In this document: piece after piece, positions 1 to 6,210 of the stretch
Position numbering within the stretch: the stretch's first letter is position 1
Layout of the letters: each line of letters opens with the position of its first letter
Origin: Candidatus Brocadiaceae bacterium
GTDB lineage: Bacteria > Planctomycetota > Brocadiia > Brocadiales > Brocadiaceae
Direction: 5' to 3'
NCBI GenBank assembly: GCA_024653795.1
Contig: JANLHY010000686.1
Location: 1 to 9,059 of the forward strand
DNA: 9,059 nucleotides
Position numbers and translations under genes: made by a program
Notes under the pieces: model-generated
The model's input: only the letters and a program-made list of their open reading frames with translations
Database searches by the model: none
What the model was told of the DNA's origin: nothing

Positions 1-1
1 A

Positions 2-943
2 TTGAACAAAGACTATCTGTGGGAAAAGATACGAAATGAGAAGTTGTGCAGTCTGGTCAGAGAAGTAATACGGTCGTCTACTAAGATGGGGGATAAAACT
101 CAGGCGACTACTACCTCTGAAATTGAAATTCTTTCTCCAGAAAAGAGATTATTACACATGCACCTTTCCACTATTCAGATTGATAAAAATACGTACGGAA
201 TTCTCCTCGTATTTCATGATATTACGGAATTGCGGAAACTCGAAAACACACGCAGGGAATTTGTCGCAAACGTATCACACGAACTGAGAACTCCACTTGC
301 TTCTATCAAGGGATATGTGGAAACGCTGCTCGAAAATAATGATATGGATAATGCGTCTACACGAGAATTTCTCGGTATTATAATGAAACATACGCAGAGA
401 CTTGATAATCTGATCAAGGATACCCTGGAATTATCTAAATTAGACTCTAACGATTTAAAGATCGAACTTCACCATGTGGATATACATCCGTGTATTGAGG
501 ATATTTTTTCCCACTATAAGGAAAGCTGTACGGGAAGAGACCAGACTTTTGAGCTGGATATGCCCCAGCATCTACCCATGATTGAAACAGATGAATATCT
601 CTTGCGACAGTTGCTGACAAATTTACTCGACAATGCTATAAAATATACACCGAAAGGTGGTCGGATAGGTCTGAAGGTTAACCCCATCAATGGATCTGTT
701 CAGTTTGAAATATCAGACACGGGTATCGGCATTCCACCAGAACATATCCCGCGTATTTTTGAAAGGTTCTATCGTGTTGACCCTGCCCGCTCACGGGAAA
801 TGGGTGGAACTGGACTGGGACTTTCCATTGTTAAACACATTGTCAGTCTTCATCATGGGTTCATTAAAGTCGAAAGTGCCGTGGATGTCGGAAGTAAATT
901 CATAATTACATTACCTCAGCAACAACCTAAGTATGCAACATGA
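2..943 (+). CDS. PhoR-like sensor histidine kinase, 5' end outside the window
   Basis: C-terminal 313 residues of a sensor kinase that autophosphorylates on histidine and passes the phosphate to a response regulator. About residues 40-80 look like the end of a PAS domain (the ...LLVFHDITELRKLE junction is typical). HisKA follows with the H-box SHELRTPLASIKGY, phospho-acceptor His93. The HATPase_c domain has the N-box LLTNLLDNAIKYTP (about 204-217), G1 box DTGIGIP (239-245), F box IFERFYRVD (252-260) and G2 box GGTGLGLS (268-275). All catalytic boxes are intact, so this is an active-type kinase. A TTG at position 2 could start translation, but PhoR-type kinases usually have an N-terminal membrane sensor, so the frame most likely continues upstream of the window. 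The architecture is closest to PhoR (phosphate control), but without the partner regulator the signal cannot be assigned. Confidence 0.93.
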   Translation: MNKDYLWEKIRNEKLCSLVREVIRSSTKMGDKTQATTTSEIEILSPEKRLLHMHLSTIQIDKNTYGILLVFHDITELRKLENTRREFVANVSHELRTPLASIKGYVETLLENNDMDNASTREFLGIIMKHTQRLDNLIKDTLELSKLDSNDLKIELHHVDIHPCIEDIFSHYKESCTGRDQTFELDMPQHLPMIETDEYLLRQLLTNLLDNAIKYTPKGGRIGLKVNPINGSVQFEISDTGIGIPPEHIPRIFERFYRVDPARSREMGGTGLGLSIVKHIVSLHHGFIKVESAVDVGSKFIITLPQQQPKYAT

Positions 944-947
944 GGGG

Positions 948-972
948 TAAAATAGGGACAGACACTATTTTA
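948..972. repeat. Small palindromic element, REP/RAYT-like
   Basis: Eight-base arms TAAAATAG (948-955) and CTATTTTA (965-972) flank the core GGACAGACA. It begins 5 bases after the kinase stop codon. From memory, this 'AGGGACAGACACT' palindrome recurs in many bacterial genomes, often near IS200-like REP-associated transposases; that cannot be verified here. It could help end transcription of the kinase gene, but there is no proper U tract. Confidence 0.5.
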
Positions 973-1144
973 TTTGACAAATGAGGCAAAGCAATATAAT
1001 GTTTGAACTTGCCACGTATTGCAAGGGTATTTGTTCCAAACTTATATTCCTAATTTTCTACCGAAAATTCTGTTATATCAACAGGGTTTTCAAGGATACT
1101 GCAATTCTGTCAAAGTCACCTTAGTCATTAATGTTCTCTTCTGC

Positions 1145-2302
1145 TTACAGTAGATTGTTTATTGCTTTAACTTCAATTTGCCGGTCAAGCTGATAATCTT
1201 CCATGCCGAAATAAACGACTGTTCCTTTTTTTAAGCCTAACTGTTCAAGGCTTCTCTTCAAGCCTTTTAAATCCCCTGCGTCTATCGTGGTTGAGGTCTT
1301 TATTTCGTAAGCATGCAATCCCTTTTTGTCATGAACGAGAAAATCTATTTCATCTCCCTGCGACGTCCTGTAAAAATAGAAACTTGCGCCGGATGACTCT
1401 CGTATATGCTTACGCTTCAGTTGCTCAATCAAAAACCCTTCAAAGCTAAAGCCCCGGTACGGCGATGTCCTTAATGCCTCAATGGATGAAATGTTTAACA
1501 GATAATGAAGCAGCCCTGTGTCACGGAAATAAATTTTATAACTCTTTACAAGGCGCTTGCCAACATTTTGATAATAAGGGACAAGCCTATCAATAAGAAA
1601 GTATGTTTCTAACAATTCAACATACCGGTTGACGGTGTGATAACTTACCCCAAATGCGGACGCTGTCTGCGAAGCATTCCAGAGCCTTGCATGGTTGTGC
1701 GCTATCATGGTTAATAATTGTATCTGCTGCTGGGGAGAAAAAGATGTCTTTAACAGGGCAAAGACATCCCTCTCTACAAATGTTTTCACATACTGTTCCA
1801 TCCAGACAAAGCGGTCATTTTCATTCCACAAAAGCGGTTCAGGATAGCCGCCGTTCAGCCAGAATTTCTCCAATTTCATTTTACGAAGGGCATTCGCCTC
1901 GGAATAACTAAAGGGATGGATTTCAATAAACCCCACTCTGCCGGCAAGGGTTTCGGATATGTTCTTTACAAGCAGCGGATTGACTGAACCCAGCAGGACG
2001 ATGCGTCCCTTTTTGTCCCTCTTGCGATCAACATAGCTTCTCAACGCTGGAAACAGTTCGGATAAAATTTGCGCCTCATCTATTATGCAATGCTCGCCGT
2101 ACTGTTCCAGGAAAAACTCTATATCAGCCGAGACCCTGCCGTAATCAGAAGGCTTCTCCATGTCAAAATATCTCCATTCAGGCAATTCCATTTTCGCAAA
2201 GGTGGTTTTCCCTGACTGCCGCGGTCCCACAATAACCACAATGGGGAACAGCTTGAGATATTTGGTTAATTTCTCTGAGATTGTGCGCTTTACCGGAGGC
2301 AT
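1145..2302 (-). CDS. AAA+ ATPase with C-terminal DUF4143 domain
   Basis: A 385-residue protein of the widespread AAA_14 plus DUF4143 family, usual length about 380-420, so complete. Walker A is GPRQSGKTT (26-34), Walker B is CIIDEAQ (72-78, Asp75/Glu76), a sensor-1-like LLGSVNP lies at 103-109 and SETLAGRV at 116-123 carries a candidate arginine finger. GGYPEP (151-156) and FVERDV (175-180) are family signatures. About residues 205-235 form a helix-turn-helix-like segment. The C-terminal domain shows the pattern of a PD-(D/E)XK nuclease fold: Glu288, QGDEIDFLV with Asp320, and YEIK with Glu333/Lys335. The biological role of the family is unresolved; links to mobile DNA or defence have been suggested but not settled. 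The ATG at 2302 is supported by a promoter immediately upstream; there is no Shine-Dalgarno sequence. Confidence 0.92.
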   Translation of the reverse strand: MPPVKRTISEKLTKYLKLFPIVVIVGPRQSGKTTFAKMELPEWRYFDMEKPSDYGRVSADIEFFLEQYGEHCIIDEAQILSELFPALRSYVDRKRDKKGRIVLLGSVNPLLVKNISETLAGRVGFIEIHPFSYSEANALRKMKLEKFWLNGGYPEPLLWNENDRFVWMEQYVKTFVERDVFALLKTSFSPQQQIQLLTMIAHNHARLWNASQTASAFGVSYHTVNRYVELLETYFLIDRLVPYYQNVGKRLVKSYKIYFRDTGLLHYLLNISSIEALRTSPYRGFSFEGFLIEQLKRKHIRESSGASFYFYRTSQGDEIDFLVHDKKGLHAYEIKTSTTIDAGDLKGLKRSLEQLGLKKGTVVYFGMEDYQLDRQIEVKAINNLL

Positions 2303-2338
2303 ACTTGCATTATAGAAAGTAAATTTCTAATTTGCAAG
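2303..2338 (-). promoter_or_regulatory. Sigma70-type promoter inside a 35-bp dyad, probably leaderless
   Basis: On the minus strand, -35 TTGCAA (2332-2337) and -10 TATAAT (2309-2314) are separated by exactly 17 bases. Only 6 bases lie between the -10 box and the ATG at 2302, so transcription should start at or next to the start codon. The same stretch is a dyad: CTTGCA (2304-2309) pairs with TGCAAG (2333-2338) and TAGAAA (2313-2318) with TTTCTA (2324-2329), all sharing one centre with three mismatched positions between the arms. A protein bound to this dyad would block the promoter. Confidence 0.65.
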
Positions 2339-2415
2339 CTATTTTATGTAAATTTATTAGTGTGCCTGCCGTTATTCTAACTCCTGACTGCTATAGTTAA
2401 CGCAAAAAGAAAGTT

Positions 2416-2446
2416 GTCATTGCGAAGGCGATAACCAGAAGCAATC
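2416..2446. repeat. REP-like dispersed repeat (ATTGC...GCAAT)
   Basis: GTCATTGCGAAGGCG followed by AGAAGCAATCC has outer arms ATTGC (2419-2423) and GCAAT (2441-2445). It resembles the 'CATTGCGAG...GCAATC' class of dispersed bacterial intergenic repeats. It directly abuts the trmO relic, so it may mark a rearrangement point. Confidence 0.5.
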
Positions 2447-2458
2447 CACTCTCATAGA

Positions 2459-2545
2459 GATAAGATGGGAATATTCATCGATTCCTTCCAGACCATCTAT
2501 ATAGTTATTATCTACTACTATCTCTGTAATCAAATCCTGCCAGCC
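2459..2545 (-). pseudogene. trmO: Relic of trmO (TsaA/YaeB tRNA t6A37 methyltransferase family)
   Basis: On the minus strand, in a frame different from the arsR-like gene, about 29 codons read GWQDLITEIVVD (from 2545) then NNYIDGLEGIDEYSHLI (to 2459). The spacing W-x3-(I)xEI-x-(V)D-x2-Y-x2-(G/A)L-x-GI-x-E-(Y/F)SH-(L/I)I is the signature I associate with TrmO, the SAM-dependent enzyme that methylates t6A37 in certain tRNAs. The frame runs on for 13 unrelated codons into the neighbouring REP-like repeat and stops at 2417. There is no start codon, the true N-terminus is missing and more than three quarters of the family's length is absent, so this is a fragment, not a gene. The family call rests on remembered consensus. 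Confidence 0.55.
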
Positions 2546-2789
2546 GGTAATAGACAACATTCCCTTCTTTCCTGGTGGTAAGGATACGACGGTCACGCAT
2601 CATACCCAGATGCTGAGAGAGATTGCCCATATCGATATCAATTCTGACAGAAAGTTCGGTCACATTCATTTCGGTTTCACGGAGGGTGTTGATGATCTCC
2701 AGCCTCGTAGGATGCGAAAAAACTTTACACATCTCTGCATGATACTCGTATATCTTTTTTTCTATATCCTTCTTTTGTATTTTAGCCAT
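2508..2789 (-). CDS. ArsR-family winged-helix repressor, C-terminus apparently replaced
   Basis: A 93-residue winged helix-turn-helix regulator. CKVFSHPTRLEIINTLRE (about 21-38) is the typical ArsR helix 1-2 region, MNVTELSVRIDIDMGNLSQHLGMMRD (about 41-66) contains the recognition helix, and ILTTRKEGNVVYYRLA (about 69-84) is the wing. The ELCVC metal site of classical ArsR/SmtB is absent and the only cysteine is Cys21 in helix 1, so the inducer cannot be inferred as a metal. The last residues (GFDYRDSSR) do not look like the usual C-terminal dimerisation helix, and their DNA is shared with an out-of-frame trmO relic, so the original 3' end seems to be lost. The core DNA-binding fold is intact and the promoter carries a matching palindrome, so it may still repress. 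No clear Shine-Dalgarno site precedes the ATG. Confidence 0.85.
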   Translation of the reverse strand: MAKIQKKDIEKKIYEYHAEMCKVFSHPTRLEIINTLRETEMNVTELSVRIDIDMGNLSQHLGMMRDRRILTTRKEGNVVYYRLAGFDYRDSSR

Positions 2790-2807
2790 AAAAAGAGTAT
2801 TAGAATA

Positions 2808-2861
2808 ATAGTATTTTATATACTTCTAAAATACTATAAATCTCAAATCTTATGCTGTCAA
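2808..2861 (-). promoter_or_regulatory. Promoter and palindromic operator of the arsR-like gene
   Basis: On the minus strand, a perfect -35 TTGACA (2856-2861) and -10 TATAGT (2833-2838) are separated by 17 bases, giving a start near 2826 and a leader of about 37 bases. A perfect inverted repeat, ATAGTATTTTA (2808-2818) and TAAAATACTAT (2827-2837), with an 8-base spacer, covers the -10 box and the start point. Size and placement fit an autoregulatory ArsR/SmtB operator. Confidence 0.7.
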
Positions 2862-2930
2862 CAAAAATAATGGGGTAGACTATTCTCAAAAATAAAGGTA
2901 AAATTATTTCTCGTTTTGGAAAAGAATAAG

Positions 2931-2971
2931 CCACAGAGACCACAGAGAAAAGCTCATAAATTCTCTGTGGT
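2931..2971. repeat. CCACAGAGA tandem repeat and 11-bp hairpin before leuB
   Basis: The 9-mer CCACAGAGA occurs twice in tandem (2931-2939, 2940-2948). The second copy forms a perfect 11-bp inverted repeat, ACCACAGAGAA (2939-2949) with TTCTCTGTGGT (2961-2971), over an 11-base loop. It is followed by TAATTTTG. It resembles a dispersed repeat family, but on a leuB transcript it could also act as an attenuator-like hairpin. No leucine-rich leader peptide is visible. Confidence 0.6.
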
Positions 2972-3003
2972 TAATTTTGACAGTACTATGGGGAGATTGA
3001 TAC

Positions 3004-4122
3004 ATGAAAAAATGCATTGCTGTACTTGCTGGTGATGGAATCGGACCGGAAATAATGAAGGAAGGACTGAAAGTACTTGATACCGTGGCGAAGAAATTTG
3101 GTCATACCTTTGAATATAAAGAAGCGCTGGTAGGCGGATGTGCGTATGATAAATATGGTCATCCCCTGCCAGACGAGACAAAAACAGTATGCAATAACGC
3201 CGACGCCATCTATTTTGGAGCAGTAGGTGGACCGAAATGGGAAAATCTACCATCGGAACTAACCCCTGAACGGGGGGCGTTGCTGCCATTAAGGGCTATT
3301 TACGGCTTGTTTGCGAATCTGCGCCCTGCCGTAATCTTTGGTCCACTTGCCGATGCGGCATCTCTGAAATCTGACCGCTTAAAAGGGGGATTGGACATTT
3401 TAATTGTGCGTGAATTGACGGGCGGGGTTTATTTCGGCAAAAACAAGGTAAAGTCGCTCACCTTGAAAGAAGGAACGGTTCAAGGGGATTACGCCGTTGA
3501 TTATATGATTTATTCCGTGCCTGAAATCCAGAGGATTACCAAAGTAGCTTGCGAGGCGGCGATGAAACGCAGTAAGAAGTTGACCTCTATTGATAAGGCA
3601 AACGTCCTGGAAAGCTCGAAACTATGGCGAAAGGTGGTTATTGATTTTGTTCAAAAGAATTATCCACAGATTCAACTCAATCACATGTACGTGGACAATG
3701 CAGCCATGCAACTGGCAACAAACCCGAAACAATTTGATGTAATTGTCACAGAAAATATGTTCGGCGACATCCTGTCAGACCTGGCATCTGCCATTACCGG
3801 GTCAATCGGCATGCTTCCCAGCGCAAGCCTCTCAGAAACGGGATTTGGACTCTTTGAGCCAATACACGGCTCAGCGCCCGATATTGCGGGACAGGGCAAG
3901 GCAAACCCGCTTGCGCAAATCTTATCAGGGGCGATGATGCTGAAATACGCCTTCGGGCTTGGCAAAGAATCAAACGCCATTGAACAGGCTATTATGTCCG
4001 TACTGGAAGATGGCTATCGGACTAGTGACATCGCTTCTGCCAATACGCCAAAGGATAAAATACTTTCAACCTCCGGAATGGGAACTAAAGTGGCAGAATA
4101 TTTAATCAAGACAAAAGAGTGA
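3004..4122 (+). CDS. leuB: 3-isopropylmalate dehydrogenase
   Basis: Cytoplasmic enzyme of leucine biosynthesis: NAD+-dependent oxidation and decarboxylation of (2R,3S)-3-isopropylmalate to 2-oxoisocaproate. At 372 residues it is full length. Visible motifs are AGDGIGPEI (9-17), AVGGPKWENLP (73-83), the substrate loop LRAIYGLFANLRP (96-108, Arg97 and Arg107), VRELTGGVYFG (135-145, Arg136 and Tyr143), Lys198 in SIDKANVLESS, Asp231 in YVDNAAMQL, Asp255 and Asp259 in NMFGDILSDLASAITGSIGM, and the NAD-binding EPIHGSAPDIAGQGKANP (285-302). The ANLRP loop and GSAPDIAG context favour LeuB over isocitrate or tartrate dehydrogenases. A GGGGAG Shine-Dalgarno site (about 2990-2995) supports the ATG at 3004. 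No other leu genes are adjacent; cstA follows after 36 bases. Confidence 0.97.
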   Translation: MKKCIAVLAGDGIGPEIMKEGLKVLDTVAKKFGHTFEYKEALVGGCAYDKYGHPLPDETKTVCNNADAIYFGAVGGPKWENLPSELTPERGALLPLRAIYGLFANLRPAVIFGPLADAASLKSDRLKGGLDILIVRELTGGVYFGKNKVKSLTLKEGTVQGDYAVDYMIYSVPEIQRITKVACEAAMKRSKKLTSIDKANVLESSKLWRKVVIDFVQKNYPQIQLNHMYVDNAAMQLATNPKQFDVIVTENMFGDILSDLASAITGSIGMLPSASLSETGFGLFEPIHGSAPDIAGQGKANPLAQILSGAMMLKYAFGLGKESNAIEQAIMSVLEDGYRTSDIASANTPKDKILSTSGMGTKVAEYLIKTKE

Positions 4123-4158
4123 TTCGTCTTTCCATATTTCTGAAAGGGTTGACTGCGT

Positions 4159-5853
4159 ATGATTATGACCGTTGTTGTCGTCTCGATATTGCTATTACTG
4201 CTAGGATATATTTTCTATGGCAGATTCATTGCAAACCATTTGCAGTTAAATGATTCAAATCCGACTCCGGCATGCACGATAAACGACGGGGTCGACTACG
4301 TGCCTGCAAAACCGGTTATGTTATTGGGACAACACTTGTCTGCGATTTCTGCCGCAGGTCCGATCGTAGGTCCCATTCTCGCTGCGATCTGGTTCGGGTG
4401 GTTACCTGCATTAATCTGGATAGTTATCGGCTCAATATTTATTGGCGGTGTGCATGATTTTTTAAGCCTAGTCGTCTCAATACGGCACAAAGCAGCTTCT
4501 ATCGGCCAAATTGTCAAAGAATATATGTCGCGGACTTCGTATATACTTTTTCTTTCCTTCGTGTGGCTTGCCCTTGTTTACGTCATCATCGCCTTTACCG
4601 ATATAACCGCGCAGACATTTAAAACGATGTCAGCAGAAGTTGCCTTTGGCCCCGGAGTCGCCGCTTCATCGGTACTTTACATAATGCTTTCAATTATCAT
4701 GGGAGTCTTGCTCTACAGGTTCAATCTGAACCTGAAAATAGCTACCGCCATTTTTGTCCCCCTGATATTGGTTGTTGTGTGGCTCGGACCTCAAATGCCG
4801 TCGTCTCTTTTGAATTTTTTGGCACGTATTACGGTAAAACAGTGGGATGTTATGTTGCTCGTTTACTGTTTTGCGGCGTCGATAATGCCGATGTGGCTGT
4901 TGCTCCAGCCACGCGGTTATCTCGGAGGCTGGCTGCTGTATTTGACGATCTTTATCGGGCTGATTGGCGCAATATTTAGCGGATTTGATGTGCAATATCC
5001 ATCCATCAATACCGAAGGAATAAAAAGTATCGTCAATGGCAAACCGTTATTCCCGATTTTGTTTATCACGATTGCCTGCGGCGCATGTTCAGGGTTTCAT
5101 GCGATTGTAAACTCAGGCACGACTTCAAAACAATTACGGAGGGAGTCCGATGCGAAACCCGTGGGCTACGGCGCTATGCTCCTTGAAGGTCTTCTGGCAG
5201 TGCTGGCTCTGGCGACGGTCATGATGCTGCCGAAAGGCTCGGATATCCTTAAAGAAGACCCGAACCTCATATACGCTAACGGTATTGCCAAATATTTGGG
5301 CATGATGGGAATAAATTTCAGCGTGGCTTTTCCTTTTGCATTGCTTGCCTTTTCCACCTTTGTATATGATACCCTCGATGTAAGCACCCGCTTAGCGCGA
5401 TACATACTGCAAGAGCTTTTGGGGTTACAAACAAAAATCGGCGGGGTTATAGCAACGGTAATTACCCTTGCCGTGCCGTTAGCATTCCTTCTGCTTACCA
5501 AAGAAAAGGGATACATGCTGGCATGGCCGATCTTCGGCATAAGCAATCAACTCCTGGCGAGTCTGGCGCTCCTTGCGATTTCCGTATGGTTGATAAAAAC
5601 AGGAAAGAAGTCGTTCTACGTGATAATACCCATGATATTCATGATGACTGTTACGCTCTGGTCGCTTATCCATCATGTATTGCATTCCTTGTCGAACATG
5701 CTTGGCGGACCATCTATTAAGCCAGACATGATAATATCCGTAATCTTCGGCATAATTCTGTTCGCCCTCAGCCTGTGGTTGATTTGGGAGGCGGTTAGAG
5801 TCCTTGTGCTCAAGCCGTCAAGAAGTAAAGAATTAGTTCGGATAAAGTTATAG
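4159..5853 (+). CDS. cstA: CstA-family carbon starvation protein, pyruvate/peptide transporter
   Basis: A 564-residue polytopic inner-membrane protein with about 15 hydrophobic segments. Family hallmarks are DGVDYVPAKPVMLLGQHLSA (43-62), AAGPIVGPILA (65-75), GGVHDFLSLVVSIRHKAASI (96-115), CGACSGFHAIVNSGTTSKQL (307-326), YDTLDVSTRLARYILQE (403-419) and WPIFGISNQLLASLAL (456-471). E. coli CstA and BtsT transport pyruvate, and CstA has also been linked to peptide uptake; the substrate here is inferred from family only. It is shorter than E. coli CstA (about 700 residues) but matches the short version common outside enterics. A GAAAGGG Shine-Dalgarno site (4142-4148) lies 10 bases before the first ATG (4159); a second ATG at 4165 is less well placed. 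It is probably co-transcribed with leuB. Confidence 0.95.
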   Translation: MIMTVVVVSILLLLLGYIFYGRFIANHLQLNDSNPTPACTINDGVDYVPAKPVMLLGQHLSAISAAGPIVGPILAAIWFGWLPALIWIVIGSIFIGGVHDFLSLVVSIRHKAASIGQIVKEYMSRTSYILFLSFVWLALVYVIIAFTDITAQTFKTMSAEVAFGPGVAASSVLYIMLSIIMGVLLYRFNLNLKIATAIFVPLILVVVWLGPQMPSSLLNFLARITVKQWDVMLLVYCFAASIMPMWLLLQPRGYLGGWLLYLTIFIGLIGAIFSGFDVQYPSINTEGIKSIVNGKPLFPILFITIACGACSGFHAIVNSGTTSKQLRRESDAKPVGYGAMLLEGLLAVLALATVMMLPKGSDILKEDPNLIYANGIAKYLGMMGINFSVAFPFALLAFSTFVYDTLDVSTRLARYILQELLGLQTKIGGVIATVITLAVPLAFLLLTKEKGYMLAWPIFGISNQLLASLALLAISVWLIKTGKKSFYVIIPMIFMMTVTLWSLIHHVLHSLSNMLGGPSIKPDMIISVIFGIILFALSLWLIWEAVRVLVLKPSRSKELVRIKL

Positions 5854-5870
5854 TATTGATACGAAAATGC

Positions 5871-5945
5871 CCCTCACCCAGACCCTCTCCCACACGGGGC
5901 GAGGGAACTTTCCCTCCCTTGATGGGAGGGATTAAGGGAGGGTGA
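5871..5945. repeat. CCCTCACCC/GGGAGGG compound inverted repeat
   Basis: The inner hairpin has TCCCTCCC (5911-5918) pairing with GGGAGGGA (5924-5931) over a 5-base loop. Outer arms TCACCC (5874-5879) and GGGTGA (5940-5945) enclose it, and CTCTCCC...GGGGCGAG (5885-5903) can form an alternative stem. This resembles the 'CCCTCACCC..ACCCTCTCCC' dispersed repeat common in bacterial intergenic DNA. It lies 18 bases after the cstA stop and could end or stabilise that transcript, although no U tract directly follows the stem. Confidence 0.6.
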
Positions 5946-6028
5946 AATATTTTCATGCTCTTTTGTGAGTCTTTGGCTCATGAGGGCTTACCCTGTAAAA
6001 ACTTCTTTTCCCCATTCCCCGTTTTTAC

Positions 6029-6056
6029 GAGGACGAGTTTTATGAGGACAAGTTTT
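6029..6056. repeat. Imperfect 13-base direct repeat
   Basis: GAGGACGAGTTTT (6029-6041) and GAGGACAAGTTTT (6044-6056) match at 12 of 13 positions with a 15-base period, followed by further AGTTTTTG copies (6051-6070). No function is evident. Confidence 0.55.
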
Positions 6057-6087
6057 TGTAAGTTTTTGTTCATTAAAGACTGCTAAA

Positions 6088-6106
6088 TCCGAGGCGAAGC
6101 CTCAGA
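6088..6106. repeat. GAGGC-GAA-GCCTC small hairpin
   Basis: A perfect 5-bp GC-rich stem (6091-6095 with 6099-6103) closed by a GAA loop, with two more pairs outside a mismatch. No U tract follows, so it is not a standard terminator. It is probably another dispersed element. Confidence 0.5.
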
Positions 6107-6145
6107 CCAGTGAAACACAGTTGTAGGTTGAGAGTTGACAGTTGA

Positions 6146-6180
6146 AAATGGTTGGATGGTTACCAGCCATTTAACCATTT
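6146..6180. repeat. AAATGGTT/AACCATTT inverted repeat
   Basis: Eight-base arms AAATGGTT (6146-6153) and AACCATTT (6173-6180) enclose a spacer that itself contains TGGTTACCA. It ends 30 bases before the start codon of the Nramp-like gene, so it would lie in that gene's leader or promoter. It could be regulatory or just a repeat. Confidence 0.45.
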
Positions 6181-6210
6181 AGCCATAAAATTGAATATTG
6201 GATATTAATT

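Larger units (their letters stand above)
5854..6210. other. Gene-free spacer made of short repeats
   Basis: These 357 bases between cstA and the Nramp-like gene hold no credible ORF on either strand. They are occupied almost end to end by inverted and direct repeats, listed separately. No good promoter for the downstream gene was found: a TTGACA at 6135-6140 has no matching -10 box 16-18 bases further on. Confidence 0.7.

Noticed and set aside
2610..2870. 86-codon plus-strand ORF opposite arsR
   Set aside because: Antisense shadow of the arsR-like gene and its promoter, ending in AT-rich spacer with low-complexity sequence.
2977..3005. TTGACA (2977-2982) as the -35 box of a leuB promoter
   Set aside because: The matching -10 box would fall on the start codon at 3004, so transcription would begin inside the gene.
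5911..5931. CCCTCCC/GGGAGGG hairpin as the cstA terminator
   Set aside because: No U tract directly follows the stem and it is part of a larger repeat; kept as a repeat only.
5854..6210. CRISPR array in the repeat-rich spacer
   Set aside because: The repeats are of different types and not evenly spaced; no cas genes are in the window.
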